DNA of 64,000 nt from Flavobacterium sp. KJJ (GTDB lineage Bacteria; Bacteroidota; Bacteroidia; Flavobacteriales; Flavobacteriaceae). Shown piece after piece: positions 48,337 through 58,047 of this stretch; the stretch's first letter is position 1; each line of letters opens with the position of its first letter. The stretch lies in assembly GCF_000708595.2 (NCBI RefSeq), contig NZ_JARP01000006.1, positions 186,001 through 250,000 of the forward strand, given 5' to 3'. The notes beneath the pieces are model-generated. The model was given only the letters and a program-made list of their open reading frames with translations. It was not told where the DNA came from and made no database searches. The translations under genes were made by a program, and so were the position numbers.

Positions 48337-50733
48337 ATGAAAGTAAAAATATTGCTTCCGCTTTTGAGCAGCTGTTTAATGTTGCTGACTGCTGTAAGTT
48401 CGTTTGCGCAAACTGGTACCATAAAAGGTACAGTATCGTTGTCTAATGATGAAATTGCAGATAATGTTTCAATAACTCTTAAAGGAACCCACATCGGAAC
48501 TGTTACTGATGCTCAGGGAAACTATGAGATAAAAAATGTAAAACCAGGTAATTACACATTAAAAGCTTCTGTAGTAGGATTTTCTGCTAAAGAAAAAAGC
48601 ATTACAATTACATCTGGAGCTGAAATTGTAGAAAACTTTGCATTAATCACAACATCTGAAACACTTACAGAAGTATTTGTAAAAGGTAATGCAAACAAGT
48701 ACACTAAATCAGAAAGCGAATACGTTTCTAGAATGTCAGTTAAAAACATTGAAAACTCGCAAGTATATAATGTTGTGACTAAAGAATTGATGAAAGACCA
48801 ATTGGTTACAAACCAAGACGAAGCGTTGAAAAACGTTCCAGGTTTATACCAATTATGGGGAGCTACGAATCGTGCAGGTGATGGAGGTTCTTGGTATTCA
48901 CTACGTGGATTCACTACTCAGAGTTTAGTAAGAAATGGTCTTGCAGGAAAAGTAAACAGCAATTCAGATGCTGCAAATCTTGAGCGAATTGAAGTTATCA
49001 AAGGACCATCTGCTACATTATTCGGAAATGTACTTTCATCTTACGGAGGATTAATCAACCGTGTGACTAAAAAGCCTTACGAAAATTTTGGTGGAGAAAT
49101 CTCATATCAAAATGGAAGCTACGGATTTAGCCGTTTAACAGCTGATATCAATACTCCTATAAACGAAGATCATACTGCATTGTTCAGATTAAATGGATCT
49201 TATAGCAGTGCTAATACTTTTCAGGATTACGGTTCGTCAAAAAGTTACTTTTTCGCACCTTCTTTCTCTTATGAAATAAACGATAAACTAACAGTATCTA
49301 TAGATGCTGAAATAGGAAGTCAGGATAATTCAGGTATGTCATTAATCTATCTTCCTTTTGGAGTATCGATTGCTGATTTAGGAGTAAGTAATGCTAAAGA
49401 TCTTAACATCAATTTCAAAAGATCATTCTTAGGAAATGAATTTATTACCAATACTAAAACATTCAATGTTTTTGCACAGGCTAATTATAAAATCTCTGAC
49501 GAATGGACTTCTCAATCTGTATTCAGCAGCAGTTCTAATAAAGCAGTAGGTCCGCAAACATGGTTTTACCTTTTGCCAAACGAACAGTTATCAAGAAATG
49601 CTTGGGATGCAAACGGTAGAGATAATGCTATAGAATTTCAACAAAACTTCAATGGTGATTTCAATATCGGATCAATGAGAAACCGCTTTTTAGCAGGTAT
49701 TGATTTATACAACGGTACAAATAAATTAGGATACCAAAGTTTGCCAAATTTTGCTGCATACGATGTAGTGAATTATAATGGAACGGCAGCAAATTATTAT
49801 GATTTTAACCCAACCAATGTAAAAGATGCAATGGCTGGAAATGGTAATGCTCCTTATACTACAAACAGCGATATATCTACATATAGTGCTTACGTTGCAG
49901 ATGCAATTAATATTACAGAAAGATTATTAGTTTCAGCAGCGGTACGTTTCGACCATTTTGAAAATCAAGGATCATTTGATGCTGCTGCAAATACTAAAGC
50001 TGATAACTTTTCTCAAAATGCATTCTCACCAAAATTTGGTGCAGTTTTTCAAATCTTAAAAGATCAATTATCTGTATTTGGTAACTACCAAAATAGTTTT
50101 ACCAACAAAGGATTTTTAAACGCTAACGTTGGAGGTGCACTTCAATTAGTACAATTTGATCCGGAAAGAGCGAATCAGTTTGAAGGAGGAGTGAAATTAA
50201 ATGCTTTCCAAAACAAATTAAGCGCTACAATCAGTTACTATGACATCAAAGTAAAAGATATCGTAACAGCTGACCCAAATTTACCAAATGCAAGTATTCA
50301 GAACGGTACACAATTCAGTAAAGGTTTTGAAGTAGAAGTTACTGCTAACCCTATTCCTGGATTAAATCTTCTGGTTGGTTTCTCTAAAAATGACTCAGAC
50401 TTAAACGGAAAAAGACCTGTAACTGCCGGACCAGAGACTTTGATTAATTACTGGTTTAGCTACAACCTGCAAGAAACTAAACTTAAAGGATTAGGTTTAG
50501 GATTTGGAGGAAACTACGGAGATGCTACAAATATTTACGATAACGGACCAGGCGAAACTTTTGCACTTCCATCGTATTCTGTAATAAATGCTGCATTGTA
50601 CTATGATCAGCCTAAATACAGAGTAGCATTAAAAGTAAATAACCTTACAGATGAATTATACTTTAACGGTTATACTACAATCAACGTTCAGGCTCCACGT
50701 ACCATTATGGGAAGCGTAACGTTTAAATTCTAA
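48337..50733 (+). CDS. TonB-dependent siderophore-type receptor
   Basis: 798 residues from ATG 48337, which starts the signal peptide (...VSSFAQ) and follows the promoter; the earlier in-frame codon would overlap it. CarboxypepD_reg-like domain (TGTIKGTVSLSNDEIADN), plug domain with RIEVIKGPSATLFGN, 22-strand barrel and C-terminal phenylalanine (VTFKF). This is the siderophore-receptor branch (LRGFTTQS, then VDAINITERL in the barrel). Probably takes up a ferric siderophore. No siderophore synthesis genes are near. Confidence 0.92.
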   Translation: MKVKILLPLLSSCLMLLTAVSSFAQTGTIKGTVSLSNDEIADNVSITLKGTHIGTVTDAQGNYEIKNVKPGNYTLKASVVGFSAKEKSITITSGAEIVENFALITTSETLTEVFVKGNANKYTKSESEYVSRMSVKNIENSQVYNVVTKELMKDQLVTNQDEALKNVPGLYQLWGATNRAGDGGSWYSLRGFTTQSLVRNGLAGKVNSNSDAANLERIEVIKGPSATLFGNVLSSYGGLINRVTKKPYENFGGEISYQNGSYGFSRLTADINTPINEDHTALFRLNGSYSSANTFQDYGSSKSYFFAPSFSYEINDKLTVSIDAEIGSQDNSGMSLIYLPFGVSIADLGVSNAKDLNINFKRSFLGNEFITNTKTFNVFAQANYKISDEWTSQSVFSSSSNKAVGPQTWFYLLPNEQLSRNAWDANGRDNAIEFQQNFNGDFNIGSMRNRFLAGIDLYNGTNKLGYQSLPNFAAYDVVNYNGTAANYYDFNPTNVKDAMAGNGNAPYTTNSDISTYSAYVADAINITERLLVSAAVRFDHFENQGSFDAAANTKADNFSQNAFSPKFGAVFQILKDQLSVFGNYQNSFTNKGFLNANVGGALQLVQFDPERANQFEGGVKLNAFQNKLSATISYYDIKVKDIVTADPNLPNASIQNGTQFSKGFEVEVTANPIPGLNLLVGFSKNDSDLNGKRPVTAGPETLINYWFSYNLQETKLKGLGLGFGGNYGDATNIYDNGPGETFALPSYSVINAALYYDQPKYRVALKVNNLTDELYFNGYTTINVQAPRTIMGSVTFKF

Positions 50734-50758
50734 TTGAATTAACCCATATAATGATAGG

Positions 50759-50788
50759 AAAAAGCCCGAACATCTGTTCGGGCTTTTT
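50759..50788 (+). terminator. Intrinsic terminator after the TonB receptor
   Basis: A perfect 13-bp stem, AAAAAGCCCGAAC (50759-50771) and GTTCGGGCTTTTT (50776-50788), with loop ATCT. Confidence 0.95.
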
Positions 50789-50845
50789 CATAGTTGAAAA
50801 AGGAAATCAAACGTAACCTTTTTGTGATTTTTACAATGCAATATT

Positions 50846-50882
50846 TTGATATAGTGAGTTTTAACTTTTTTTATTAAATTTG
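50846..50882 (+). promoter_or_regulatory. Possible promoter of the desaturase gene
   Basis: TAAATTTG (50875-50882) matches the -7 element exactly; TTG at 50846-50848 is 26 bases upstream, slightly beyond the usual gap. ATG follows 18 bases after. Confidence 0.45.
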
Positions 50883-50900
50883 GAGTGATAATTTCTAGCA

Positions 50901-52013
50901 ATGCCTGTTATGGAAAAATTAAAACGCCCGGTTTATCTCAAAGCCGGTACTGATGATTTTTTTAAAAAGATGCGCACAGAAGTGAACGAAACTATTTTAC
51001 AAAACTCATCCTTGTACCTTTTTAATATTATTAAATCTTTGGGACTTTTAGTTCTCTTCTTTCTATTTTATAGCTGTATTTTAATTTTCGGAAACAGTAC
51101 TCCCTTGCTATTTCTATTTTATATTTTGTGCGGTATCAACATGATTGTGTTGTTTATAAATGCATTTCATGATGCAGCACATGGAGCATTGTTTAAAAAA
51201 TCAAAACACAACGAATGGTTTATGTATGTTTTAGAACTTTTTGGCGGTAATCATTGGCTTTGGACGCGACGGCATATCAATCTTCATCATGCTTATCCTA
51301 ACGTTCCAGATTGGGATGTTGACATCAAGCAAAGTGATATAATCAGGATTTTTCCAAATAGTCCTTTGTTTAAGTATCATAAGTATCAGCATATTTATAT
51401 GTGGCTAATTTATCCTTTTTATAGCCTGAATTGGATTTACATCAGAGATTTTAAAGATTTTTTCGGGAAGAAGGACAATTACGTCAAAAAAGTGGTAGAG
51501 GCTATTCCAACTCGTGAAGTGTATACTTTATTTATCGCAAAAGCAATCAATCTTTTTTATTTGCTGTTGCTGCCAATGTTATTATTGAGTCAGCCATGGT
51601 ATATTGTTTTAGTGGCTTGGTTTGCCATGCATTTGTTTGGCAGTATGATTGGCGTCGTGGCACTTGTATCTACACATGTTGATGAAGATGCACACTTTCC
51701 AGTAACAGACGAAGACGGAAATCTTTCTGCGACTTGGGCAATGCATCAAATGATTGTTACAAAAGATTTCAGTACAAACAGCAAATTAGCTAACTTTTTA
51801 TATGGCGGATTTACACATCATGTTGCACATCATCTTTTTCCGGGGGTTGGGCATACTTACTATCCTTATATAACACCGATTATAAGGCGTTATGCCGCAG
51901 AATATAATCTTCCATACACTTCATATCCTTTTTATCATGCCGTTCGTTCGCATTTCAGAATGCTCAAAAATAAAGGTATACATGAGAATATTATGATGAT
52001 AGGAGAAATTTAA
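50901..52013 (+). CDS. Membrane fatty acid desaturase
   Basis: 370 residues. Three histidine boxes bind the di-iron centre: HDAAHG, HINLHH and the C-terminal HHVAHHLFPG. Membrane helices flank them (LGLLVLFFLFYSCILIFG and the pair near residues 215-260). The order and spacing are those of acyl-CoA/linoleoyl-type front-end desaturases. It introduces a double bond into membrane lipid acyl chains. No cytochrome b5 domain is fused. Transcribed alone. Confidence 0.93.
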   Translation: MPVMEKLKRPVYLKAGTDDFFKKMRTEVNETILQNSSLYLFNIIKSLGLLVLFFLFYSCILIFGNSTPLLFLFYILCGINMIVLFINAFHDAAHGALFKKSKHNEWFMYVLELFGGNHWLWTRRHINLHHAYPNVPDWDVDIKQSDIIRIFPNSPLFKYHKYQHIYMWLIYPFYSLNWIYIRDFKDFFGKKDNYVKKVVEAIPTREVYTLFIAKAINLFYLLLLPMLLLSQPWYIVLVAWFAMHLFGSMIGVVALVSTHVDEDAHFPVTDEDGNLSATWAMHQMIVTKDFSTNSKLANFLYGGFTHHVAHHLFPGVGHTYYPYITPIIRRYAAEYNLPYTSYPFYHAVRSHFRMLKNKGIHENIMMIGEI

Positions 52014-52058
52014 TTATGAATTATGCTTACTAACAAGCCGAAACTAATACTTCATAAT

Positions 52059-52586
52059 TTAAAACTTCTTCTCAATATTGGCGTTAATTTTTTTAGTGTT
52101 TAAATCTTGTAATAACGAATCTTTTAAAATAATTCTGAAATTATCTTCTGCAAAAACGGTTAATTTTGATTGACTGAATTTATAGACGTTGATTTTATTG
52201 TTTTTTGCGTCGATATAAAGATCGTATGAATACGTTGTGCAGTCGTGCTGTTTACAGCCGCCGGCATGCAAAATATCGCCTTCTTTGGTAAATGGAGTTT
52301 CTGTGTTCCAATATTTTACCATTTGATCATAATCTGTGCCTAAAAGTGTTTTTAATCGTGGTGTTATACTGCTATTGGTTAATAAATGCGTGCCGATAAC
52401 ACTTTTATCAACCAAACTTTTTAATGTGTCTGACGGATTAATTACAGCTGAATCTGTTTTTAAAGCATCGGTTTTTATTGAGGTGGAATCTGTCGTTGGG
52501 ATACTTTTAATAGTTTCTTTTTTGCATGAAACAATTGCGAAGCAACTCAAGGCAACTATAAATAAATTCTTTGCTTTTTTCTCCAT
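52059..52586 (-). CDS. Lipoprotein with Ivy-like CKxHDC motif
   Basis: 175 residues. Lipobox IVSCK (Cys21) and a Ser/Thr-rich linker to ~60. A compact domain follows: TPRLKTLLGTDYDQMVKYWN, then HAGGCKQHDCTTYSYDLYID. Cys111-Lys-Gln-His-Asp-Cys116 closely matches the CKPHDC loop that Ivy lysozyme inhibitors insert into the enzyme's active site, followed, as in Ivy, by a beta strand and an NNKINVYKF turn. I see no other family. Tentative, since overall identity to Ivy is low. Confidence 0.6.
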   Translation of the reverse strand: MEKKAKNLFIVALSCFAIVSCKKETIKSIPTTDSTSIKTDALKTDSAVINPSDTLKSLVDKSVIGTHLLTNSSITPRLKTLLGTDYDQMVKYWNTETPFTKEGDILHAGGCKQHDCTTYSYDLYIDAKNNKINVYKFSQSKLTVFAEDNFRIILKDSLLQDLNTKKINANIEKKF

Positions 52587-52821
52587 AATGTTTATTTTTT
52601 GAATTAAATAATTGATTTATAAAGTCTTAATGAGCTAATTTAACTAAAATATATTGGATCATTAGGGTAATTGAAAGTAAATTAATACTGGTTTTTATAA
52701 TTTAATTTTTGTTTTTTTAAAGGGAAAACAGCTTTATTAAAGATGGAAATTGGGAACGAATTAATTTAAAATAGGAGTTTGCCTTTTTTTTGCTTAATTT
52801 CATTTTTCAAATAAACGCTTT
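52587..52821. other. Divergent intergenic region
   Basis: AT-rich DNA between the Ivy-like lipoprotein (-) and dipeptidase (+) genes. No consensus promoter, hairpin or RNA gene seen. Confidence 0.4.
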
Positions 52822-53475
52822 ATGACGAATTGCACTAAATCTTTAATTTTTATACTTTCTATGTTTTTTATTACTGCTTCGAACGCTCAAAATGAAGTGT
52901 ATTCAAGACCAGTAAAACAAGAAATTGCAGATACAACTTTTGTTAATTTAAAAGACTTTAGCAGTGATTTTATTTATGATATGAAATATGCTACAGATGA
53001 TAATTTTCTAAAAGCCAAAGTATATGATTGTGCCGAATGTTTTTTGCGTTTAAAAACAGTTCAAGCTTTAGTTGCAGCAAATAAAGAGTTTAAGAAAAAA
53101 GGTTTTAAGATAAAATTATACGATTGTTACCGACCGTTATCAATCCAGAAGAAAATGTGGGAGATCGTGTCGAATCCAGAATATGTGGCAGATCCAAAAA
53201 AAGGCTCCATCCACAATAGAGGAGGAGCCGTTGATATTTCTTTAGTTGATGTAAATGGAAAAGAAGTGGATATGGGAACTCCTTTTGATTTCTTCGGAAT
53301 TCAAGCGAGTCATAATTATACAAAACTTTCAAATGAAGTAAAATCAAATAGAAAGTTTCTGAAGAAAATCATGATAAAAAATGGCTTCAATTCTTTTGAT
53401 TCTGAATGGTGGCATTATAATTTAAAAGCAGGTTTAAAAGATAAAGTGGCCAATCAAAAATGGAAATGCGATTAA
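52822..53475 (+). CDS. D-alanyl-D-alanine dipeptidase (M15D, VanX/DdpX type)
   Basis: 217 residues, signal peptide ending SNAQ. Zinc ligands are His131 and Asp138 in SIHNRGGAVDIS and His198 in SEWWHY, with catalytic Glu195. KLYDCYRPLSIQKKMWE holds the conserved Arg that stabilises the transition state. Cleaves D-Ala-D-Ala from cell-wall turnover. Exported here, so it probably recycles peptidoglycan peptides and is not a vancomycin-resistance enzyme. It ends one base before the stop codon of the convergent gene. Confidence 0.92.
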   Translation: MTNCTKSLIFILSMFFITASNAQNEVYSRPVKQEIADTTFVNLKDFSSDFIYDMKYATDDNFLKAKVYDCAECFLRLKTVQALVAANKEFKKKGFKIKLYDCYRPLSIQKKMWEIVSNPEYVADPKKGSIHNRGGAVDISLVDVNGKEVDMGTPFDFFGIQASHNYTKLSNEVKSNRKFLKKIMIKNGFNSFDSEWWHYNLKAGLKDKVANQKWKCD

Positions 53476-54039
53476 TTATTCAACACAGCGAATATTATCC
53501 ATGAAATAAGTATCTGGTTTATAAACTTTATTGTTCATTTCAGATGTTAATTCGCTTTTTATAATATAATCTTCAGTAGCAGTCAAATATTTAATTCGCA
53601 TCATGGTAACGGGCGAATTTTTTAACTCTTCAAAATTATCTTTCATAAACATAAAAATCCCTGTATTGATGCGATTGTTAACATCTTTATCATGAATTAG
53701 CGTGCCACAGTTTTCTTGATCGATATGTATTAAAGTCACTACTTTTCCGTTTTGCAATTGCAAAAATACTCTTGAGTTTTTGTCGAAACAATTTGCTTTT
53801 ATAAAGTCTTTGCTTTTTTGAATAAGCTGTAAATTTAAAGTTGGAAGACCATCAGTCTGCGCGAGAGCGAAGAAAACATAATTAGATGTTCCTCCAAAGT
53901 TTTTCTCGCTCACAAGGTATTCATTTGTAATTTTATAAGTACCAATTGAGTCAGTTACATTGGCACTGTATTCACATGGTTTTTGGGCAAATGCGGTAAA
54001 GGTTAATAGAAAAAAAGTTAGTGTAATTAGTTGTTTCAT
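53476..54039 (-). CDS. Exported protein of unknown function
   Basis: 187 residues from ATG 54039, which starts a clean signal peptide (...FTAFAQ); a Met seven codons upstream would overlap the neighbouring gene. The mature protein has several Cys (CEYSANV, KANCFDK, QENCGTL, NIRCVE) that may form disulfides and beta-rich segments. I do not recognise the family. It directly follows the methyltransferase gene. Confidence 0.7.
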   Translation of the reverse strand: MKQLITLTFFLLTFTAFAQKPCEYSANVTDSIGTYKITNEYLVSEKNFGGTSNYVFFALAQTDGLPTLNLQLIQKSKDFIKANCFDKNSRVFLQLQNGKVVTLIHIDQENCGTLIHDKDVNNRINTGIFMFMKDNFEELKNSPVTMMRIKYLTATEDYIIKSELTSEMNNKVYKPDTYFMDNIRCVE

Positions 54040-54041
54040 TT

Positions 54042-55229
54042 TTAAGTAATTTTTCTGCAAATTAAAACTATTTTGTTATCATTTTTATCTGTTGTAAAAA
54101 AACAATAAACATTTCCTCCATTTTTTATTTTCCACTTTTTTCGAATATTTTCTACCGTGTCCGGAAAATTTCTTGTTGTGATATTGGCTTGCGTATTAAC
54201 GAGCTTATTTTTCATTTCATTTTTACTGTACGAAATTACTTTTTCAATCTCAAAACGTCGCCCCGGAAAATCAATCAATTCTGCTGAGGTGTATAAGTGC
54301 GAGTGTTTGTGAAGTTTATCTATTTTAAAAATAGTACTTACTTCATCAAAACCGCCAGATTTCATTATTGCTGAATTGGGTTCGTAAACATATTTTTGAG
54401 GCAGATTAAAAGAGGGAAATACAGTTTCATTTCCTAAAACAAATTCAAAAGTTTCTGTTTTGTCTTTTAAAATATTAGCTGTTTTAATTGTTATTTCACC
54501 AAAATAATGATTGTGAATCTCAAAAAGCAATTCTTTTACTTCATTTTCAAGGGCAATAATATGAATGTTTTTAACGAATTTTAATTCAGATAAACCAGCC
54601 GAAATATCCAATAAAGGCGCCGTTTTAATTAAAATTGAATCGGCTTTTTCGAAGTAAAAATCTAAAGAATCAGGAACATTTGGCAGACAATCTTTCAGCA
54701 TAAAAACCTTGCCTTTCGCGTCATTTCTGCGAGAAGGATCAATGTAAATCCAATCCCATTTAAAACCTGATTCGGCTTCGTTTAAGACATTAGCAGAATC
54801 ATCGGCATAACAAAAACAATTTTTAACATCTAACTGTTCAAAATTATGTTTTACAATTGCTGATAAATCGTCGTTGATTTCGCAATGCGCAACGACATTA
54901 AACTTTTTAGAAAAGTAATAATCATCAACTCCAAAACCGCCAGTCAGATCAATTAAAGTTTTACCAGAAATTAATGAAGCTTTATAAAAAGCTGTTTTTT
55001 CAGATGAGGTTTGTTCAACAGAAATCTTGCTCGGATAAAGTATATTTTCTGTTGAGAACCAAGTAGGTAATTTTTCTTTTGCTTTTGATTTGGCTTCAAT
55101 CTGATTTAAAATCAAAATCCAGTCGACCTCAGGAAAAGGATTTTTCTGAAACGCTAATTTTGCAATCGGAGCACCAACATTTTGAGATATAAAATCTTGA
55201 ATATTTTGGTGCAGAATAGAAGTGTTCAA
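54042..55229 (-). CDS. Class I SAM-dependent methyltransferase with THUMP-like domain
   Basis: 395 residues, cytoplasmic. The SAM motif LIDLTGGFGVDDYYFSKKFN (residues 92-111) and the motif IV region WIYIDPSRRNDAKGK (Asp164-Pro165) are clear. DPSRR is typical of RNA/THUMP-associated methyltransferases of Bacteroidota. The C-terminal ~100 residues resemble a THUMP-like domain (SHLYTSAELIDFPGRRFEIE). Substrate not known, probably RNA. It lies 2 bases from the AI-2E-family gene. Confidence 0.88.
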   Translation of the reverse strand: MNTSILHQNIQDFISQNVGAPIAKLAFQKNPFPEVDWILILNQIEAKSKAKEKLPTWFSTENILYPSKISVEQTSSEKTAFYKASLISGKTLIDLTGGFGVDDYYFSKKFNVVAHCEINDDLSAIVKHNFEQLDVKNCFCYADDSANVLNEAESGFKWDWIYIDPSRRNDAKGKVFMLKDCLPNVPDSLDFYFEKADSILIKTAPLLDISAGLSELKFVKNIHIIALENEVKELLFEIHNHYFGEITIKTANILKDKTETFEFVLGNETVFPSFNLPQKYVYEPNSAIMKSGGFDEVSTIFKIDKLHKHSHLYTSAELIDFPGRRFEIEKVISYSKNEMKNKLVNTQANITTRNFPDTVENIRKKWKIKNGGNVYCFFTTDKNDNKIVLICRKIT

Positions 55230-55231
55230 AG

Positions 55232-56323
55232 CTAAATTCTTTCAGTTAATACAGATACAATTTTATTGTTAGGAAAAAATTCTTTTAAAATTACTTTGAG
55301 CATGGTATAAACTGGAATAGCGATAATCATTCCGACAATTCCAAAAGTAATACCGCTGATTAATGTAATCAAGAATATTTCTAACGGGTGCGAATTTACA
55401 CTTTTTGATGAAATTATAGGCTGGCTGATATTATTATCAATTGCCTGAACAAGTAAAAATCCAATAAGTACATAAATTGTTTTAGGTAAAATCTCTGACT
55501 GAAAATCACTTCCAATCATACTGATCATCGTCAAGATTCCGGCTAATATTGTTCCGATAATTGGTCCGATGTATGGAATGATATTCAAAATGGCACATAA
55601 AAAAGCAATTACAAATGCATTTTGATTCCCAAAAATAAGCAGTACAATCAGATACAAAATAAAAACCACAGTTAATTGAAGCAATAATCCAATAAAATAG
55701 CGCGTCAGCAAATGATTTATTTTAGTAATCGAATTTATAATTTTATCCTCATTAGAATCCGGAAGAATTCTTCTGGCACTTGCTTTAAAAGCATCTTGGT
55801 CTTTAATAAAGAAAAAAGTTATGAAGAATACAGAAACTAAACCCATTCCCATATTGGCTAAAAAGTTTATTAAAGAATTGATAAAACCTGTAAAATAACC
55901 AATCCCAAATGCTGATGTAATTTTTGAATCTTTTAGCATTTTATTCAAATCGACATGCTGAATATTAAAATAAGCTTCAATACTTCGCTCTGTTTGCATA
56001 AACTGGTTTTGCAGGTTATTGGTATCTAATAGTGACAAATTATTGGCCTGCGAAATAATTAACGGAACAAACAAAAATATAAATCCAACTAGCAATAATA
56101 TAAAAACGATCAACGTCGTGGCGGCAGCCAAAGAATTCCCGAATTTTAATTTATTTTTTAAAAATTGCACTAACGGATTGGCAATAAGGCATAGTATTAA
56201 TGAAATACATACATACACAATTACAGTTTGTATTTCGTATAAAAAATATAAAATAGCTCCCACAACTAAGATGGTAGATAAAGCTCTTAAAATTCCGTTA
56301 GAAATAATTTTTGATGTGATCAT
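55232..56323 (-). CDS. AI-2E family transporter / PerM-type permease
   Basis: 363 residues with about eight membrane helices. The family pattern is present: the paired N-terminal helices, a ~60-residue soluble segment (LSLLDTNNLQNQFMQTERSI), then ALCAILNIIPYIGPIIGTIL and the loop near QAIDNNISQPIISSKSVNSH. Members export autoinducer-2 or act as ion antiporters; the substrate here cannot be told. Followed by the methyltransferase gene. Confidence 0.9.
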   Translation of the reverse strand: MITSKIISNGILRALSTILVVGAILYFLYEIQTVIVYVCISLILCLIANPLVQFLKNKLKFGNSLAAATTLIVFILLLVGFIFLFVPLIISQANNLSLLDTNNLQNQFMQTERSIEAYFNIQHVDLNKMLKDSKITSAFGIGYFTGFINSLINFLANMGMGLVSVFFITFFFIKDQDAFKASARRILPDSNEDKIINSITKINHLLTRYFIGLLLQLTVVFILYLIVLLIFGNQNAFVIAFLCAILNIIPYIGPIIGTILAGILTMISMIGSDFQSEILPKTIYVLIGFLLVQAIDNNISQPIISSKSVNSHPLEIFLITLISGITFGIVGMIIAIPVYTMLKVILKEFFPNNKIVSVLTERI

Positions 56324-56383
56324 ATTTTGGTTTTAGACTATAAATATAGGAAAAAGCTTTTAAAATAGCGGGGTAAACAAAAA

Positions 56384-56410
56384 AAAGCGAGACCATTTAG
56401 ATCTCGCTTT
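56384..56410 (-). terminator. Intrinsic terminator of the M43 protease gene
   Basis: AAAGCGAGA and TCTCGCTTT pair (56384-56392, 56402-56410). Read on the minus strand, a TTTTTTGTTT run follows. Confidence 0.85.
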
Positions 56411-56432
56411 ATAATTGATTTTATTTTTGTTT

Positions 56433-57383
56433 TTAGATTCCGAATCCAGCTCTTGGACCACCAGAAACAAATATTGCTGCCATTCTGCTTTTTTGTCCGT
56501 TTGAGAACATGTACATAGCATTATCGTCAACATAATCCATGTAGTTCATTGTCATTTCTACTGGAGTTCCAGAACAAGTACTATAATGTGGATAAGCCGG
56601 TACACCATAGTTTTCCTCGTTATGAGTTGGTGTATCTGCAACTAGATCGCTTCCGCAAGTTGCATCTCCCCAGATATGACGTAAATTCATCCAGTGACCA
56701 ACTTCGTGAGTTGCAGTTCTTCCTAAATTAAATGGAGCATTAGCAGCACCAGATAATCCAAAATATCTAGAATCGATTACAACACCGTCAGTTGCAGATG
56801 CTCCTCCAGGAAATTGTGCATACCCTAAGATACCGCCGCCAATAGCGCAAGACCATAAGTTAAGTTTTGTTGTAGGAGAAGTTGGTGCAATACCACCTTG
56901 AGCCGTTTTTTTCATGGCGTCATTTGTTCCCCAAGAAGTTTTTGTTGTAGATTTTCTGATAACTTGATCTAAAACAAATGTAATTCCTACGTTGGCTTTT
57001 ACACCAGCAAAAAGTGCAGGAACACTATTGAAATCAGAGTTTAATGCATTAAAATCTTTGTTTAAAACGTCAATTTGAGACTGGATTTGTGCATTCGAAA
57101 TGTTTTGAGCAGTTGTTTTGTACAAAACATTAACTACTACCGGAATTTCAATTTTGCCATTTACCAAACGATTGGTTAAAATTTTGTTTGTTGTAAAGGC
57201 TTCAATTTCATTCATTCGAATAGCTAACATAGGATCAGCTTTTAATTGTGCTTCTAAAACTTGTTGTGAGGCGCATCCACGACGAGTTATTGCACTTGCT
57301 TCTGAACCGCTAGTTTCAGATTGATCATTTTGACATGCAAACAGTACTAAAGCAGCAACTGCGGAAATAAGAACTTTTTTCAT
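56433..57383 (-). CDS. M43 zinc metalloprotease (pappalysin-like lipoprotein)
   Basis: 316 residues, lipobox LFACQ. A ~60-residue pro-like region precedes the catalytic domain. Zinc motif HEVGHWMNLRHIWG gives His226, Glu227, His230 and His236, and the Met-turn is MNYMDYVDD. Cys pairs (CGSDLV and STCSG) are as in ulilysin-like enzymes. Surface or extracellular protease, probably nutritional. Transcribed alone with its own terminator. Confidence 0.93.
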   Translation of the reverse strand: MKKVLISAVAALVLFACQNDQSETSGSEASAITRRGCASQQVLEAQLKADPMLAIRMNEIEAFTTNKILTNRLVNGKIEIPVVVNVLYKTTAQNISNAQIQSQIDVLNKDFNALNSDFNSVPALFAGVKANVGITFVLDQVIRKSTTKTSWGTNDAMKKTAQGGIAPTSPTTKLNLWSCAIGGGILGYAQFPGGASATDGVVIDSRYFGLSGAANAPFNLGRTATHEVGHWMNLRHIWGDATCGSDLVADTPTHNEENYGVPAYPHYSTCSGTPVEMTMNYMDYVDDNAMYMFSNGQKSRMAAIFVSGGPRAGFGI

Positions 57384-57542
57384 AATAATTTGGGTTTTTT
57401 GTTATAAAAAATTTGATTTGGTTAACCAGATCGCAATTTTATAACAAAAACACTTTGTAGCCAAATTTTTATATCAAATTATTTGTGAGAATTTTACAAC
57501 AGCCCGTACAGCTTGATTCCTACAAAAATTAACACAATTTTA

Positions 57543-58037
57543 TTAAGATGTAAATTCGTACAAAGCTATACTTGCAGCTTGTACAACATTCATCGAACTG
57601 TTCTTTCCGAACATATTTATGTGTACAATTTGGTTTGAAATTTTCAAAAGTTCATCAGAAATTCCATCAATCTCACTTCCTATGATAAGAGCAATTTTTT
57701 GATGATCAGGAATTAAGACTTGTTTTAGCGGTTTGCTGTTGCTTGCAATTTCTAAAGAGATAATTTCAAATCTATTTTCTAGCAGATAATGTATCAGATC
57801 TGAAGTTTCTTCAATTATAGTATGCGGTACATGAAGATGCGTACTGCGTGAGGTTTTGTTTATTTTCCTTGGTGTCAGCGGAATATCTTTTCCTAAAAAA
57901 ATAATATTTTCAACACCAAAAGCTTCACTAATTCTAAAAAGAGACCCGATATTCTGCTGAAAATAAATATGATCACAAACTAATGTAATCGGAAATGTTT
58001 TTCTTTCAAATTGATTTTCTTCGTGAGTAAGCTGCAC
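57543..58037 (-). CDS. SpoU/TrmH-family RNA 2'-O-methyltransferase
   Basis: 164 residues from GTG 58037. A longer frame from GTG 58082 would overlap the DUF4159 gene and adds residues unlike the family. SPOUT knot motifs are present: FQQNIGSLFRISEAFG, ALIIGSEIDGIS and the C-terminal KNSSMNVVQAASIALYEF, which carries the SAM-binding loop. Methylates a ribose of tRNA or rRNA; target not clear. Confidence 0.88.
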   Translation of the reverse strand: MQLTHEENQFERKTFPITLVCDHIYFQQNIGSLFRISEAFGVENIIFLGKDIPLTPRKINKTSRSTHLHVPHTIIEETSDLIHYLLENRFEIISLEIASNSKPLKQVLIPDHQKIALIIGSEIDGISDELLKISNQIVHINMFGKNSSMNVVQAASIALYEFTS

Positions 58038-58047
58038 TTTTTTAAAA

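Noticed and set aside
48165-48494. Minus-strand open frame over the TonB receptor promoter and start
   Set aside because: Overlaps a strong plus-strand promoter and a conserved signal peptide; its translation has no recognisable features.
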